Of a stretch of DNA of 64,000 nucleotides, positions 25,052-33,436 are shown in pieces. The stretch spans positions 496,001 through 560,000 of the forward strand of contig NZ_LT629799.1 in NCBI RefSeq assembly GCF_900105785.1, in the 5' to 3' direction. Source of the stretch: Microlunatus sagamiharensis. Lineage in GTDB: Bacteria; Actinomycetota; Actinomycetes; Propionibacteriales; Propionibacteriaceae. The notes beneath the pieces were generated by a model. It saw only the letters and a program-made list of their open reading frames with translations. It was not told the origin of the DNA and ran no database searches. The translations under genes were made by a program, and so were the position numbers. Within the stretch, counting starts at the first letter, position 1, and each line of letters starts with the position of its first letter.

Positions 25052-25252
25052 CTAGAAGCCGCTGCCCGCGTAGTCCTCACCCGCCGGCTCGGGCCGCTCC
25101 GCGCCGTCGGGGGCGTTGGTCGAGCCCTCGGCGTAGTCCTCCTCGACCACGGGGCCCTGGCCGGGCTCCGGGTCGGCCGGCTGCGGCGGGTCGGGCACCT
25201 CGGCGAGCTGCTCGTCGTCCATCTGGCGGGGGTCCTGCACGGGGTCGCTCAC
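25052..25252 (-). CDS. Small acidic hypothetical protein
   Basis: A 66-residue, highly acidic, Pro/Glu/Asp-rich protein with no predicted fold, membrane segment or Cys. It begins VSDPVQDPRQMDDEQLAEV. The GTG at 25252 is chosen because a clear AGGAGG ribosome-binding site lies just upstream on the minus strand. It resembles the short, disordered, acidic proteins common in Nocardioidaceae-type genomes, but I do not recognise a family. It lies downstream of the phosphoesterase operon, separated by about 180 bp. Confidence 0.5.
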   Translation of the reverse strand: MSDPVQDPRQMDDEQLAEVPDPPQPADPEPGQGPVVEEDYAEGSTNAPDGAERPEPAGEDYAGSGF

Positions 25253-25433
25253 GCGTCCTCCTGGTGTCGTCGTCCTGGTGCTCGGTCGAGCGCTGGCGCG
25301 GTGCTGCCCACCACCGTGCCACCCGGACCCGTAGGGCTCCGGGAGGCAGCCGTGCCGGCCGCCGCGGACCCGGTCGGCCACGAGGGGTCGACCGGGCTCC
25401 ACGACGACCGGCACGGGTCCGGGAGTCCGCCGC

Positions 25434-28271
25434 TCAGCGGTCCCCGTCGACCCCGGGGATGTCGGCGCCGGGGACCTGGTCGGGGGCGTAGAGCCGGTCG
25501 TCGCCCGGGTAGGGCTTCTTCCAGCCGTGCGTCTGGTACCAGGTGTAGCGGTTCAGCTGCTCGGGGTGGGCGTAGTCGGGGACCGCCCCGTTGCCCGTGA
25601 AGTGCTGCTGGTTGCCCCAGTCCTGCCACTGCTTCGCCAGCTGCTGCGCCTCGTCCGGCACGGCCGCCGCCCGCTCCTGCGCCGCGGCGACCTTCTTCGC
25701 GGCGCTGCCCCTCTTGCCGAGGGTGTCCACGCCGCACGCGGGCGGGGTGACGACCCCCTCAGTGAGCGGCACCTGGTTGCGAACCGCGTCGAAGGGCGTG
25801 TAGTCGGCCTTCTTGCTGAACGCGCCGTACATCGGCGTCGCGGCCGCGACCCTCTGGTTGAGCGGCTGCGCGCCGAGGATCTGCTCGATGGTGCGCACCA
25901 TCGTGATCTGGGAGTAGTAGGTCGAGTCGACCTTGCCGTGCTTCGCCCACGGGCTGATCACCTGCACCGGGGCGCGGTGGCCGTCGACGTGGTCGGCCCC
26001 GTCCTGGCTGTCGTCCTCGACGACGAAGATCGCCGAGCTCTTCCAGTAGCGGCTGTGGGAGATCTCGTCGACGATCTTGCCGACGGCGAGGTCGCCGTCC
26101 GCCACCTGCGCCCGCGGGTCGGCGGGGCCGCCCGTGTGGTCGCTGGAGAGCCACATCATGTTGAGGTTCGCCGGGCCCTTGCTCTCGAACTCCTGCTTCC
26201 ACACCTGGTAGCGGTAGAGGTCGGGGATGGAGGTGTCGAACTGCGGCGAGGCGTGGTTGCTGATCGCGTCGAGGCTCGGGATGGGCGAGTGGTCGTCGAC
26301 CTTGATCGCCGGGTCGGTCAGCGCGGCCGGGTCGGCGCCCGCCTCGACGCCGGTGGCGGCGCAGTAGTACTGCTGCCAGGTGGCGGCCTCCGGCTTGTTC
26401 TCGAAGGCCATGAACTCGCCGTAGTTGCGCGCGGTCCCGCCCGCCGCCTGCACGGCGGTCCACAGGAAGCCGGAGCGCTGGTGGCCGAGCACGTCGTTCT
26501 CGGTGTCGTAGCTGCGGATGTACTCCCCGGCGCTGGACTCGGTGTACTCCGGGTTGTCCCCCTGCATCACCCAGTTGTGGCCCTCGGCGGAGTTGGTGCC
26601 CACGTCGTAGAAGTTGTCGTAGAGCCCGAACTGGTCGGCGAGCGCGTGCTGGTTCGGGGTGACGTTCGCCCCGAACTGCGCGAGCGACGGGTCGCCGTTG
26701 CCCTTGGCCACGTCGCCGTACACCTGGTCGTAGGTGCGGTTCTCCTTGACCAGCAGGAAGACGTGCTTGATCTTGGACGGGTCGCCGATCCGCGTGGGGA
26801 CCGCGACCGCCTTCTTCTTGCGGCCGGTGGCCTTGGTGACGTCCTTGCCGGTCCAGCCGTTCTGGGCGAAGACCGTGGCGGTGTACTTCGCGACCTGCTT
26901 GTCGCTCGGCAGGGCGAAGGTCGTCAGCGAACCCGTGGTGCTGTGGGTGCCGGGGCCCGTCGCGAGCACGGTGCCCGGACCCTTGTCGAAGCTGAGCTCG
27001 GGTCCGCGGGCGTCGACGCCACGGGTGTTGGTCACCACCACCTGGCCGCGGGTCGTCGTGGCGACGTCGGCCGGGTAGTAGTCGGTCGGCAGCAGGCCGA
27101 CGTAGTCGACCGGCTCCTGCGGGTCGGCGCCGAGGCGGTAGACGGCGAGCGCGTTGACCCGCCCCAGGGTCACGAGGAGGTGGCCGTCGGCGGTCGTGGT
27201 GACGCCGTTGGGGTGGTAGCCCACCTTCGCCGACGACCAGGGCCGGGTGCTGATCGTCTGCACGACCTGGTCCACGCGCGTGTCGATCACCGAGACGCTG
27301 TCGTCGAAGGTGTTGGTCACGAACAGCGCGTCGCCCGAGACGTGCATCGCGGTCGGGTGCAGCCCGACGCGCAGCGTGCGGACGGCGGCGTCCGGGGCCG
27401 CGGTGTCGATCACGCTCACGGTGCCGTTGGTGGAGGTCCCCTTGGTCGTGCTCGCGGGCACCTGCGTCCCGTACGACTCGATGGTGCGCTCGCCCGCCGT
27501 CGCGGTCCGGCCGCCCTCGTTGCTCACATAGAGCTTGGTGCCGACGAGCACGACGGAGCGTGGGGCGATGCCCACCGGCCAGCTGCGGGTGACCGCACCG
27601 GTCGCGGCGTCGAGCGCGACGACGGTGTCCTGCCCGTTGACGGGCACGTACACCGTGGCGCCGTCGGGGGAGAAGGCGGCCTTGCCGGGCAGCGCCGACA
27701 GCGAAGCCAGCCCGGTGTTCGGCTGGGGCGGGATGGCGACCGCGGGCAGCGCGATGGTCGTGGGCGCCGACAGCGAGCCGTCGGACCCGACGGCGAAGCG
27801 CGTGAAGCCGTTGGTCTGGGGCAGCCACAGGAACTTGCCGTCGGGGGAGAAGGTCGGGCCCTCCTGCCCGACGCTGCGGTCGGCGAGCTTGGTGTTCACC
27901 CCCGCCTTGCTGCCGACCAGCCACACCGCGCGCTGCGTGACGAGGTCGAAGACCTGGAGGACGACGCCCCCGTCGGTGCTCGACGCGGCGAGGAACCGGG
28001 CGTCGGGGCTCACCGCGGAGCCCATGAGCTTGCCGTACTTGGACAGCAGCCGCTGCCCGACGGGCTTGACGACCTGGTCCGACGACACCTGCAGGCCGGC
28101 GGAGGAGGTGCTGCCGACGTGGTGGTGGCCGAAGACGGTGGTGCTCGCGTACGCGACACCGCTGCTGGCGACCGCGAGGGCGGCGACACCGGTGACGGCG
28201 ATCCGCCCCGTGCGGCCGAGACGGAGGCCTCGGGTGGTGGCCGCGGGGGCGCGGCGACGTCTGACGTGCAT
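25434..28271 (-). CDS. Secreted bifunctional YncE-type beta-propeller / phosphoesterase protein
   Basis: A 945-residue exported protein. An Arg-rich start and hydrophobic segment (IAVTGVAALAVASSGVAYA, about 26-44) form a signal or anchor. Residues 70-470 form a YncE-like beta-propeller with repeated PDG.TVYV-type strands. From about 510 it is a phosphoesterase-family domain related to bacterial phospholipase C/acid phosphatases: FLLVKENRTYDQVYGD, SSDHTGGP and a metal-site region VVEDDSQDGADHVDGHRAP. The substrate could be a phosphate ester in the envelope or environment. The ATG lies 2 nt after the ABC permease stop, so export of something by the transporter and hydrolysis outside may be linked (inference). 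Confidence 0.85.
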   Translation of the reverse strand: MHVRRRRAPAATTRGLRLGRTGRIAVTGVAALAVASSGVAYASTTVFGHHHVGSTSSAGLQVSSDQVVKPVGQRLLSKYGKLMGSAVSPDARFLAASSTDGGVVLQVFDLVTQRAVWLVGSKAGVNTKLADRSVGQEGPTFSPDGKFLWLPQTNGFTRFAVGSDGSLSAPTTIALPAVAIPPQPNTGLASLSALPGKAAFSPDGATVYVPVNGQDTVVALDAATGAVTRSWPVGIAPRSVVLVGTKLYVSNEGGRTATAGERTIESYGTQVPASTTKGTSTNGTVSVIDTAAPDAAVRTLRVGLHPTAMHVSGDALFVTNTFDDSVSVIDTRVDQVVQTISTRPWSSAKVGYHPNGVTTTADGHLLVTLGRVNALAVYRLGADPQEPVDYVGLLPTDYYPADVATTTRGQVVVTNTRGVDARGPELSFDKGPGTVLATGPGTHSTTGSLTTFALPSDKQVAKYTATVFAQNGWTGKDVTKATGRKKKAVAVPTRIGDPSKIKHVFLLVKENRTYDQVYGDVAKGNGDPSLAQFGANVTPNQHALADQFGLYDNFYDVGTNSAEGHNWVMQGDNPEYTESSAGEYIRSYDTENDVLGHQRSGFLWTAVQAAGGTARNYGEFMAFENKPEAATWQQYYCAATGVEAGADPAALTDPAIKVDDHSPIPSLDAISNHASPQFDTSIPDLYRYQVWKQEFESKGPANLNMMWLSSDHTGGPADPRAQVADGDLAVGKIVDEISHSRYWKSSAIFVVEDDSQDGADHVDGHRAPVQVISPWAKHGKVDSTYYSQITMVRTIEQILGAQPLNQRVAAATPMYGAFSKKADYTPFDAVRNQVPLTEGVVTPPACGVDTLGKRGSAAKKVAAAQERAAAVPDEAQQLAKQWQDWGNQQHFTGNGAVPDYAHPEQLNRYTWYQTHGWKKPYPGDDRLYAPDQVPGADIPGVDGDR

Positions 28272-28273
28272 GG

Positions 28274-29635
28274 TCAGTCCTTCCGGGTGGGGGCGAGCAG
28301 GTCGACGAGGCCGTCGAACTGCCAGAGGGGGTTGGGGGCGGACCCGTAGGCGGCCTGGAGGAGGAAGAAGCCGTTGACCTCCTGCGGGCCGTCGCCGTCG
28401 GCCACGTAGCGGCCGTCGGCGGCGACGTCGAGCTGGTAGACCGCGGAGCCGACCGCCCGGGCACCGGGCAGGTGCCACGTGACGACGCAGCGCCAGTCGT
28501 TGCCGCTGCCCTCGTCCTCCACGAGGGAGCCGCCCTTGTCGCAGGCCGCACTGGTCTGCAGCTGCTCCTCGGTCACCGCGGGGCGGCCGAGCTCTGCCGC
28601 CTGCAGCCGGTAGAGGTGCGCGTACGACGTGGCGAGCGAGCCCTCGAGCCGGCCTGCGTCCACGCCCGAGCCGGTGCCCGTCGTCGTCAGCCCGAGGACG
28701 AGCACCGACACGATGCCGAGCAGCGCCAGGGGCAGCAGCCCGGCGAGGACGAGGCGGGCGCCGGAGCCGTCGTCGGCGAGGTCGGTGAAGTCGCGACGCA
28801 GGAACAGCCGGTACGCGACCAGCGTGGCGACCCCGGCCCAGGCCAGGGCGACCACCACCCCCACGACGAGCGGGGCGACCTGCACGTGCTCGACGAACAG
28901 CCCGCGCCAGGCCGTGAAGGTCTGGCTGGGCAGGGCGAGGCGCACGGCGAGCGGCAGCGGCAGCAGCTGGACGACGGCGAAGAGCACGGCGAGGACGGCC
29001 GGCGTCACGAGGCCCATGGGGGAGCGCCCGAGCGCGACCGAGCCGAGCAGCCCGACGGCGGCGAAGGCCGCGGTGGGCGCGAGGACGCACAGCCAGGCGA
29101 GCACGAAGCGGCCGGCCAGCGCCGTGCCCTGGAGCGGGTAGCCGTCCAGGCCGGCGAGCGGGCGGTCGCCGGCGGAGACCAGCCCGCCCACCAGCCCCGA
29201 CACCGCGAGGCCGAGGACGAGCAGACCGATGACCGTGGCGCTCGCCAGCGCCTTGCTCGCGAAGATGCGCCGCTTGGAGCGGACGGCGACCAGCAGGTGG
29301 CGCCAGGTCCCCAGCCGGTCCTCCACGGCGAAGACGTCACCGGCGACGAGCGCGGTGAGCAGCGGCAGCGCCCACAGGCACGCGAAGGCGAGCACGACGA
29401 GCGCGCCCGCCCAGCCGGTGGAGTGCATGAGGCGGCCGAAGACCGTGTCGGCCGGGAGCGCGCTCTGCCGGCTGACGACGCCGACGAACGCGCCCGGCGC
29501 GAGCCAGCAGACGCAGACCAGGAGACGCACGCGCCACTGGGAGACGAGCTTGAGCAGCTCGAAGCGGTAGCCGCGGGCGAAGGGGGCGGGTCGCAGCGTC
29601 GCCGTGGACGCCGCTCGCACGACGGTCGTGCTCAT
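28274..29635 (-). CDS. ABC transporter permease with extracytoplasmic C-terminal region
   Basis: A 453-residue integral membrane protein with about seven hydrophobic segments, including GALVVLAFACLWALPLLTALVAG and VIGLLVLGLAVSGLVGGLVS, consistent with an ABC-2 type permease. After the last membrane segment (LVLAGLLPLALLGIVSVLVLG, near residue 310) about 130 residues appear to lie outside the membrane and contain two Cys. The start codon overlaps the ATPase gene stop as ATGA (29635-29632). It is the second gene of a three-gene operon ATPase–permease–secreted phosphoesterase. The substrate is unknown. Confidence 0.8.
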   Translation of the reverse strand: MSTTVVRAASTATLRPAPFARGYRFELLKLVSQWRVRLLVCVCWLAPGAFVGVVSRQSALPADTVFGRLMHSTGWAGALVVLAFACLWALPLLTALVAGDVFAVEDRLGTWRHLLVAVRSKRRIFASKALASATVIGLLVLGLAVSGLVGGLVSAGDRPLAGLDGYPLQGTALAGRFVLAWLCVLAPTAAFAAVGLLGSVALGRSPMGLVTPAVLAVLFAVVQLLPLPLAVRLALPSQTFTAWRGLFVEHVQVAPLVVGVVVALAWAGVATLVAYRLFLRRDFTDLADDGSGARLVLAGLLPLALLGIVSVLVLGLTTTGTGSGVDAGRLEGSLATSYAHLYRLQAAELGRPAVTEEQLQTSAACDKGGSLVEDEGSGNDWRCVVTWHLPGARAVGSAVYQLDVAADGRYVADGDGPQEVNGFFLLQAAYGSAPNPLWQFDGLVDLLAPTRKD

Positions 29636-30585
29636 GCGGCCGCCTCGGGCTCGGACGCCTCGTCGGTGGTGAGGGCCAGGAAGGCCGCCTCGAGCGGGGG
29701 CACGACGGGCCCCAGCTCGCGGACGCCGACGCCGGCGCGGACCAGCCGCACCACGAGCTCGTCCATCGCGGGCAGCGAGCCGCGGACCACCAGCAGGTCA
29801 CCGCCGGAGCGCGAGCCCCGGTCCCGCTCGTCGAGCAGGCGGATGCCCGGCGCCTGGGCGGCGACGGCCCGAGCCGTGACGACGTCGGTGGTGCGCACCT
29901 GGTGGTCGAGGTCGCCGGTCTCGCTGGCGAGCTTCTCCAGCGGTCCGGCGAACACCACCCGTCCGGCCGACAGGACGGTGACCTCCGAGCAGAGCTCGGC
30001 GAGGTCGTCCATGCGGTGGCTGGTGAGCACGACCGCGGTGCCGTCGTCCGCGAGGTCGCCGAGGACGCGGTGGACCTGCCGGCGGGCCGCCGGGTCGAGG
30101 CCGTTGGTGGGCTCGTCGAGCACGAGCAGCCGCGGCCTGGTCAGCATGGCCGAGGCCAGGCCGAGGCGCTGTCTCATGCCGAGGGAGAAGCCGCTCACGC
30201 GGTCGTCGGCGACGTCGTCCAGGCCGACCTGGGCCAGCGCCCAGACGACGTCGTGGGGGTCGGAGCCGCGCAGCGACGCGAGGGCCGCGAGGTTCTGCCG
30301 CGGGGTGAGGGAGGGGTAGAGCCCGGGCTCGTCGACGAAGCCGGCGATGCCCGCGGGGACCGAGGTGGCCCGCCCGACGAGCGTGCCCAGGACCTCGAGC
30401 CGGCCGCGGTCGGCGGCGGTCAGTCCGAGCAGCAGGCCCAGCAGCGTCGACTTGCCCGCCCCGTTGGGACCGACCAGGCCGTGGACCTGGCCCTCCTCGA
30501 CGTCGAGGTCGACGTGGTCCAGCGCGACCACGTCGCCGAAGGACTTGACGAGGCCGCGCGCCCGGACCGCTGCCGTTCCACCCAC
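29632..30585 (-). CDS. ABC transporter ATP-binding protein
   Basis: A 317-residue ABC ATPase of the multidrug/CcmA-like type. Walker A is GPNGAGKSTLL near residues 39-49, the signature is SLGMRQRLGLA, and Walker B is LLVLDEPTNGLDP. A C-terminal extension of about 90 residues follows, as usual in ABC-2 exporters. The GTG at 30585 has a GAGGGGAG ribosome-binding site upstream. It leads the operon with the permease and phosphoesterase. An imperfect dyad lies about 20 nt upstream of the start. Confidence 0.92.
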   Translation of the reverse strand: MGGTAAVRARGLVKSFGDVVALDHVDLDVEEGQVHGLVGPNGAGKSTLLGLLLGLTAADRGRLEVLGTLVGRATSVPAGIAGFVDEPGLYPSLTPRQNLAALASLRGSDPHDVVWALAQVGLDDVADDRVSGFSLGMRQRLGLASAMLTRPRLLVLDEPTNGLDPAARRQVHRVLGDLADDGTAVVLTSHRMDDLAELCSEVTVLSAGRVVFAGPLEKLASETGDLDHQVRTTDVVTARAVAAQAPGIRLLDERDRGSRSGGDLLVVRGSLPAMDELVVRLVRAGVGVRELGPVVPPLEAAFLALTTDEASEPEAAA

Positions 30586-30604
30586 CCTGTGCTCCCCTCG
30601 AGAA

Positions 30605-30621
30605 CTACTTAGGGAACGTAG
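30605..30621. promoter_or_regulatory. Imperfect dyad upstream of ABC operon
   Basis: CTACTT (30605-30610) and ACGTAG (30616-30621) form an imperfect inverted repeat with a 5-bp centre, 20-36 bp before the ATPase start in a locally AT-rich patch. It is a candidate regulator site; no regulator gene is adjacent. Confidence 0.3.
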
Positions 30622-30742
30622 GGATCAGGGGTGGCGGGAGGGGGGCGTGCGGGGAAACGTTAGGCGAACGGACGAAGGGCGCCGAGAGCCCGACCGGCGC
30701 GCCTGGTCTGGCCCGGGTGCCTGCGTCGCCCGCAGGAGCGCT

Positions 30743-30800
30743 CGACGCACGAGAACGGCAGCGGCCCCGGTGGGGGCTGCTGCCGTCGCGTCGTGCGTTG
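30743..30800 (-). terminator. Long two-part stem-loop terminator
   Basis: The inner stem of 14 bp pairs 30755-30768 with 30773-30786 around a GGTG loop, with one G-T pair. An outer stem of 10 bp pairs CGACGCACGA (30743-30752) with TCGTGCGTTG (30791-30800), again with one G-T pair. It lies just beyond the stop of the 26-codon membrane peptide gene on the minus strand. Confidence 0.75.
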
Positions 30801-30810
30801 TCGGTCGTCC

Positions 30811-30891
30811 TCAGGTGAGCTGCAGGATCACGATCACGAGGATGATGATCACGAGGATGCCGATGATCGTCCCGATCAGGCCTCTGTTCAT
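30811..30891 (-). CDS. 26-residue single-pass membrane microprotein
   Basis: The ATG at 30891, preceded by GGAAGGACC as ribosome-binding site, encodes 26 residues: MNRGLIG followed by a continuous Ile/Leu/Val membrane helix ending QLT. A strong terminator begins 10 nt after the stop. An in-frame ATG at 30993 would give 60 residues, but its extension looks like non-coding translation and has no ribosome-binding site. Free-standing hydrophobic microproteins of this kind are common in actinobacteria; the function is unknown. Confidence 0.6.
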   Translation of the reverse strand: MNRGLIGTIIGILVIIILVIVILQLT

Positions 30892-31032
30892 GGTGGTCCT
30901 TCCGTTGCGGGGCTGGGTGGTGGAGGGACGACCGCGGGGCGGCGGACGTCCCTCCACCTCGATCAGACCACCGTCGGGCCGGCCCTGGTACATCCGCAGG
31001 GGTGTACGAGGGGGGTGCAGCGGGTGGTGGGC

Positions 31033-31563
31033 TCAGCCGCGCGGGACCGCGTACGCGGTGAGGTTCGCCGTGCCCGGCCCGAGGTCGCCCCAGGGTCCGG
31101 CGACGTCGAGGACCGCCACGGCGCTGGTCGGGAAGTCGCCGACCGGCGCCGCCCCCCTGGCGCGGTTGAGCCGCTCGGCGAGGTCGGGGACACCGGGGGA
31201 GTGGCCCACCAGCACGGCCGTGCCGACCTCCGCGGGCAGGGCCTGCACGAGGGCGAGCAGGGTGTCGGGCCAGGCCTGGTAGACCTCCGCCTCGAGGCGC
31301 ACCGGCACGTCGGCCAGGAGGTCCGGCTCGGCGGCGAGGGCGGCACCCCAGGTCTGCCGGGTCCGCAGCGACGTCGAGCAGAGCACGAGGTCGGGGTGCA
31401 GGTCCTGCGCGGCCAGCCAGCGCCCGACCGCTGCGGCGTCGCGCCGCCCACGTTCGGTCAGCGGTCGCTCGGCGTCGGAGAGGCGCGGGTCGTCGGAGGA
31501 GGCCTTCGCGTGCCGCAGCAGGACGAGCCGCCGTGACGCCGCTGCGCCGTCCTCAGCACCCAC
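31033..31563 (-). CDS. SixA-like histidine phosphatase family protein
   Basis: A 176-residue protein of the histidine phosphatase superfamily, short SixA-type branch. The catalytic motif is LRHAKASS with the phospho-accepting His18. The conserved Arg follows in LCSTSLRTRQTW, and the second His is in VLVGHSPGV near 121. SixA-type enzymes remove phosphate from phosphohistidine proteins or small phosphoesters; the substrate here is unknown. The GTG start is 39 bp after the DUF3039 stop on the same strand, so the two may be co-transcribed. Confidence 0.88.
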   Translation of the reverse strand: MGAEDGAAASRRLVLLRHAKASSDDPRLSDAERPLTERGRRDAAAVGRWLAAQDLHPDLVLCSTSLRTRQTWGAALAAEPDLLADVPVRLEAEVYQAWPDTLLALVQALPAEVGTAVLVGHSPGVPDLAERLNRARGAAPVGDFPTSAVAVLDVAGPWGDLGPGTANLTAYAVPRG

Positions 31564-31602
31564 GCGGACGCACCGACCTCGGTCGGGGAACGTCCACCGG
31601 AC

Positions 31603-31905
31603 CTACTGGCCCGAGCCCCCGCGGAAGCCGGGGCCCTTGCCCTTGTCGGGCTTGCCGGGCTTGAGGCCCTCCCAGATCTCCTTGCACTCCGGGCAGACCG
31701 GGAACCGCTCGGGGTCGCGGCTCGGGATCCAGACCTTGCCGCAGAGCGCGACCACGGGCGTGCCCATGACCATCGCCTCGGTCAGCTTCTCCTTGGGGAC
31801 GTAGTGGGCGAACCGCTCGTGGTCGCCCTCCTCGACGCGGAACTCGCGGGTCTCGGTCCGCTCGTCGACGATGGTCTCGGCGCCAGGTGCTGTCTGCTGA
31901 CTCAC
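31603..31905 (-). CDS. DUF3039 domain protein
   Basis: A 100-residue actinobacterial protein. The C-terminal half has ALCGKVWIPSRDPERFPVCPECKEIW, with three Cys (C-x17-CxxC) and upstream His residues (HERFAHYV) that may bind zinc. The tail is Lys/Gly-rich. No function is established for DUF3039. The GTG at 31905 is fixed by a TACACT hexamer 7 nt upstream on the minus strand. It is divergent from the MFS exporter. Confidence 0.85.
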   Translation of the reverse strand: MSQQTAPGAETIVDERTETREFRVEEGDHERFAHYVPKEKLTEAMVMGTPVVALCGKVWIPSRDPERFPVCPECKEIWEGLKPGKPDKGKGPGFRGGSGQ

Positions 31906-31912
31906 GCCCGTC

Positions 31913-31918
31913 AGTGTA
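31913..31918 (-). promoter_or_regulatory. -10 hexamer TACACT, leaderless promoter of DUF3039 gene
   Basis: TACACT ends 7 nt before the GTG at 31905. Confidence 0.55.
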
Positions 31919-32002
31919 GAGAGGTCCGTGCACGCAGGCACCCCTTCGAGGGGCGGCAGGAGCGGTTTCGTTTCCGACGCCGCAGGTGGTGGACTGACCT
32001 CG

Positions 32003-33412
32003 ATGAGCAAGCAGGAGGCACTCCCCGTGGAGCAGGACCAGGGGAGCTCGCCACTGCCGATCTCCCAGCGCGCGCTGACGGTCGGGATCTGCACGATCAC
32101 GGTCTCCATCGCCTTCGAGTCGATCGCCGTGGCCACGGCCATGCCGGTCGCGGCGCAGGACCTCGGGGGCATCGCCTACTACGCGTGGGCCTTCTCGCTC
32201 TTCGTCATCGGCATGCTGCTCGCCACCGTCCTCGCGGGGCGGGTGTGCGACCGGATCGGTCCGTCCCGGCCGCTGCTGGTGGGGCTCGGCGTCTTCGTCG
32301 TCGGGCTCGTCGTCGCGGGCACGGCCGAGACGATGGTGCAGCTCGTCGCGGGCCGGTTCGTCCAGGGCCTCGGCGGCGGCGTGCTGAACACGGCCATGTT
32401 CGTGACGGTGGCCAAGGCCTTCCGGCCGGCGCAGCGGCCCAAGGTCTTCACCTTCATCTCGACCGCCTGGGTGCTGCCCTCCTTCGTCGGGCCGCCCGTG
32501 TCGGCCTGGCTGACCTCGCACCTGTCGTGGCACTGGGTCTTCTTCACCGTCATCCCGCTGTCGGTCATCGGCGGCGCGATGGTGCTGCCCACCGTCCGCG
32601 CGATGATCCGCATCCCGATGCCCGAGGTCGGCGAGGACCCGACCCGGCAGCCTCCCGCCCCGGTGTGGGCCGCGTTCGCCACGGCCGTCGCGGCGGCGCT
32701 GCTGCAGGCCGCGGGCACGAGGCTCGACTGGTCGGGCCTCGTGCTGCTCGTCGTGGCCCTGGTGCTGCTCGGGCTCGGCCTGCCGCGCCTGATGCCGCCG
32801 GGCTTCCTCCGGCTCGGCCGCGGTCTGTCGAGCGTCATCCTGACCCGTGCGCTCCTGCCCGGCGCCTACTTCGGCGGCGAGGCGTTCCTGCCGCTGATGC
32901 TCGTGGAGCAGCGCGACGTGCCGCTGCTGCTCGCCGGTGGGACGCTGACCGTGGGCGCGGTGGGCTGGACCACCGGTTCCTTCCTCCAGGCCAACCGCCG
33001 GCTGCCGCTGCGCCGCGACCAGCTCATCACCATCGGCTGCGCGAACGTCGCGGTCGGCCTCGCGCTCGCCGGCGTGCTCGCGCTGGTCCCGACGCTGCCG
33101 TACTGGCTGATCGCCGTGGCCTGGATCTTCTCCGGCCTCGGCATGGGCTTCGCCACCGCCAGCACGTCGCTGGCCACCATCACCCTGTCCAGCGAGGACG
33201 CCCAGGGCCGCAACGGCTCCTCGCTGAACCTCGGCGACGCCCTCGGCTCGAGCGTCTTCGTCGGCCTCGCCGGCACGCTCTTCGGCGCCCTGCACCCCGG
33301 CGGCGACCTGTCGCTGACCTTCGGCGTCGTGCTGCTGAGCATGAGCGTGGTCGCCGTGCTGTCCCTGCTCGCGTCTTTGCGTGTCGGCCACCTCAGCGAC
33401 CCGGTCCACTGA
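32003..33412 (+). CDS. MFS transporter (drug exporter-like)
   Basis: A 469-residue major facilitator with about 14 hydrophobic segments, resembling DHA2-type (EmrB/QacA) proton-driven exporters. The loop 2-3 motif appears as LAGRVCDRIGPSRPLL, and motif C-like GPPVSAWLTSHLSWHWVFF follows TM5. The substrate is unknown. The start is uncertain: ATG at 32003 is chosen because the extension from the GTG at 31928 looks non-homologous, though a TAGAGA sequence 6 nt before 31928 leaves that possible. It is followed 24 bp later by the helicase, which has its own promoter. Confidence 0.85.
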   Translation: MSKQEALPVEQDQGSSPLPISQRALTVGICTITVSIAFESIAVATAMPVAAQDLGGIAYYAWAFSLFVIGMLLATVLAGRVCDRIGPSRPLLVGLGVFVVGLVVAGTAETMVQLVAGRFVQGLGGGVLNTAMFVTVAKAFRPAQRPKVFTFISTAWVLPSFVGPPVSAWLTSHLSWHWVFFTVIPLSVIGGAMVLPTVRAMIRIPMPEVGEDPTRQPPAPVWAAFATAVAAALLQAAGTRLDWSGLVLLVVALVLLGLGLPRLMPPGFLRLGRGLSSVILTRALLPGAYFGGEAFLPLMLVEQRDVPLLLAGGTLTVGAVGWTTGSFLQANRRLPLRRDQLITIGCANVAVGLALAGVLALVPTLPYWLIAVAWIFSGLGMGFATASTSLATITLSSEDAQGRNGSSLNLGDALGSSVFVGLAGTLFGALHPGGDLSLTFGVVLLSMSVVAVLSLLASLRVGHLSDPVH

Positions 33413-33423
33413 ACCAGCCCATC

Positions 33424-33429
33424 TAGGAT
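33424..33429 (+). promoter_or_regulatory. -10 hexamer TAGGAT, leaderless promoter of helicase
   Basis: TAGGAT ends 7 nt before the ATG at 33437. Confidence 0.6.
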
Positions 33430-33436
33430 CCTTCGG

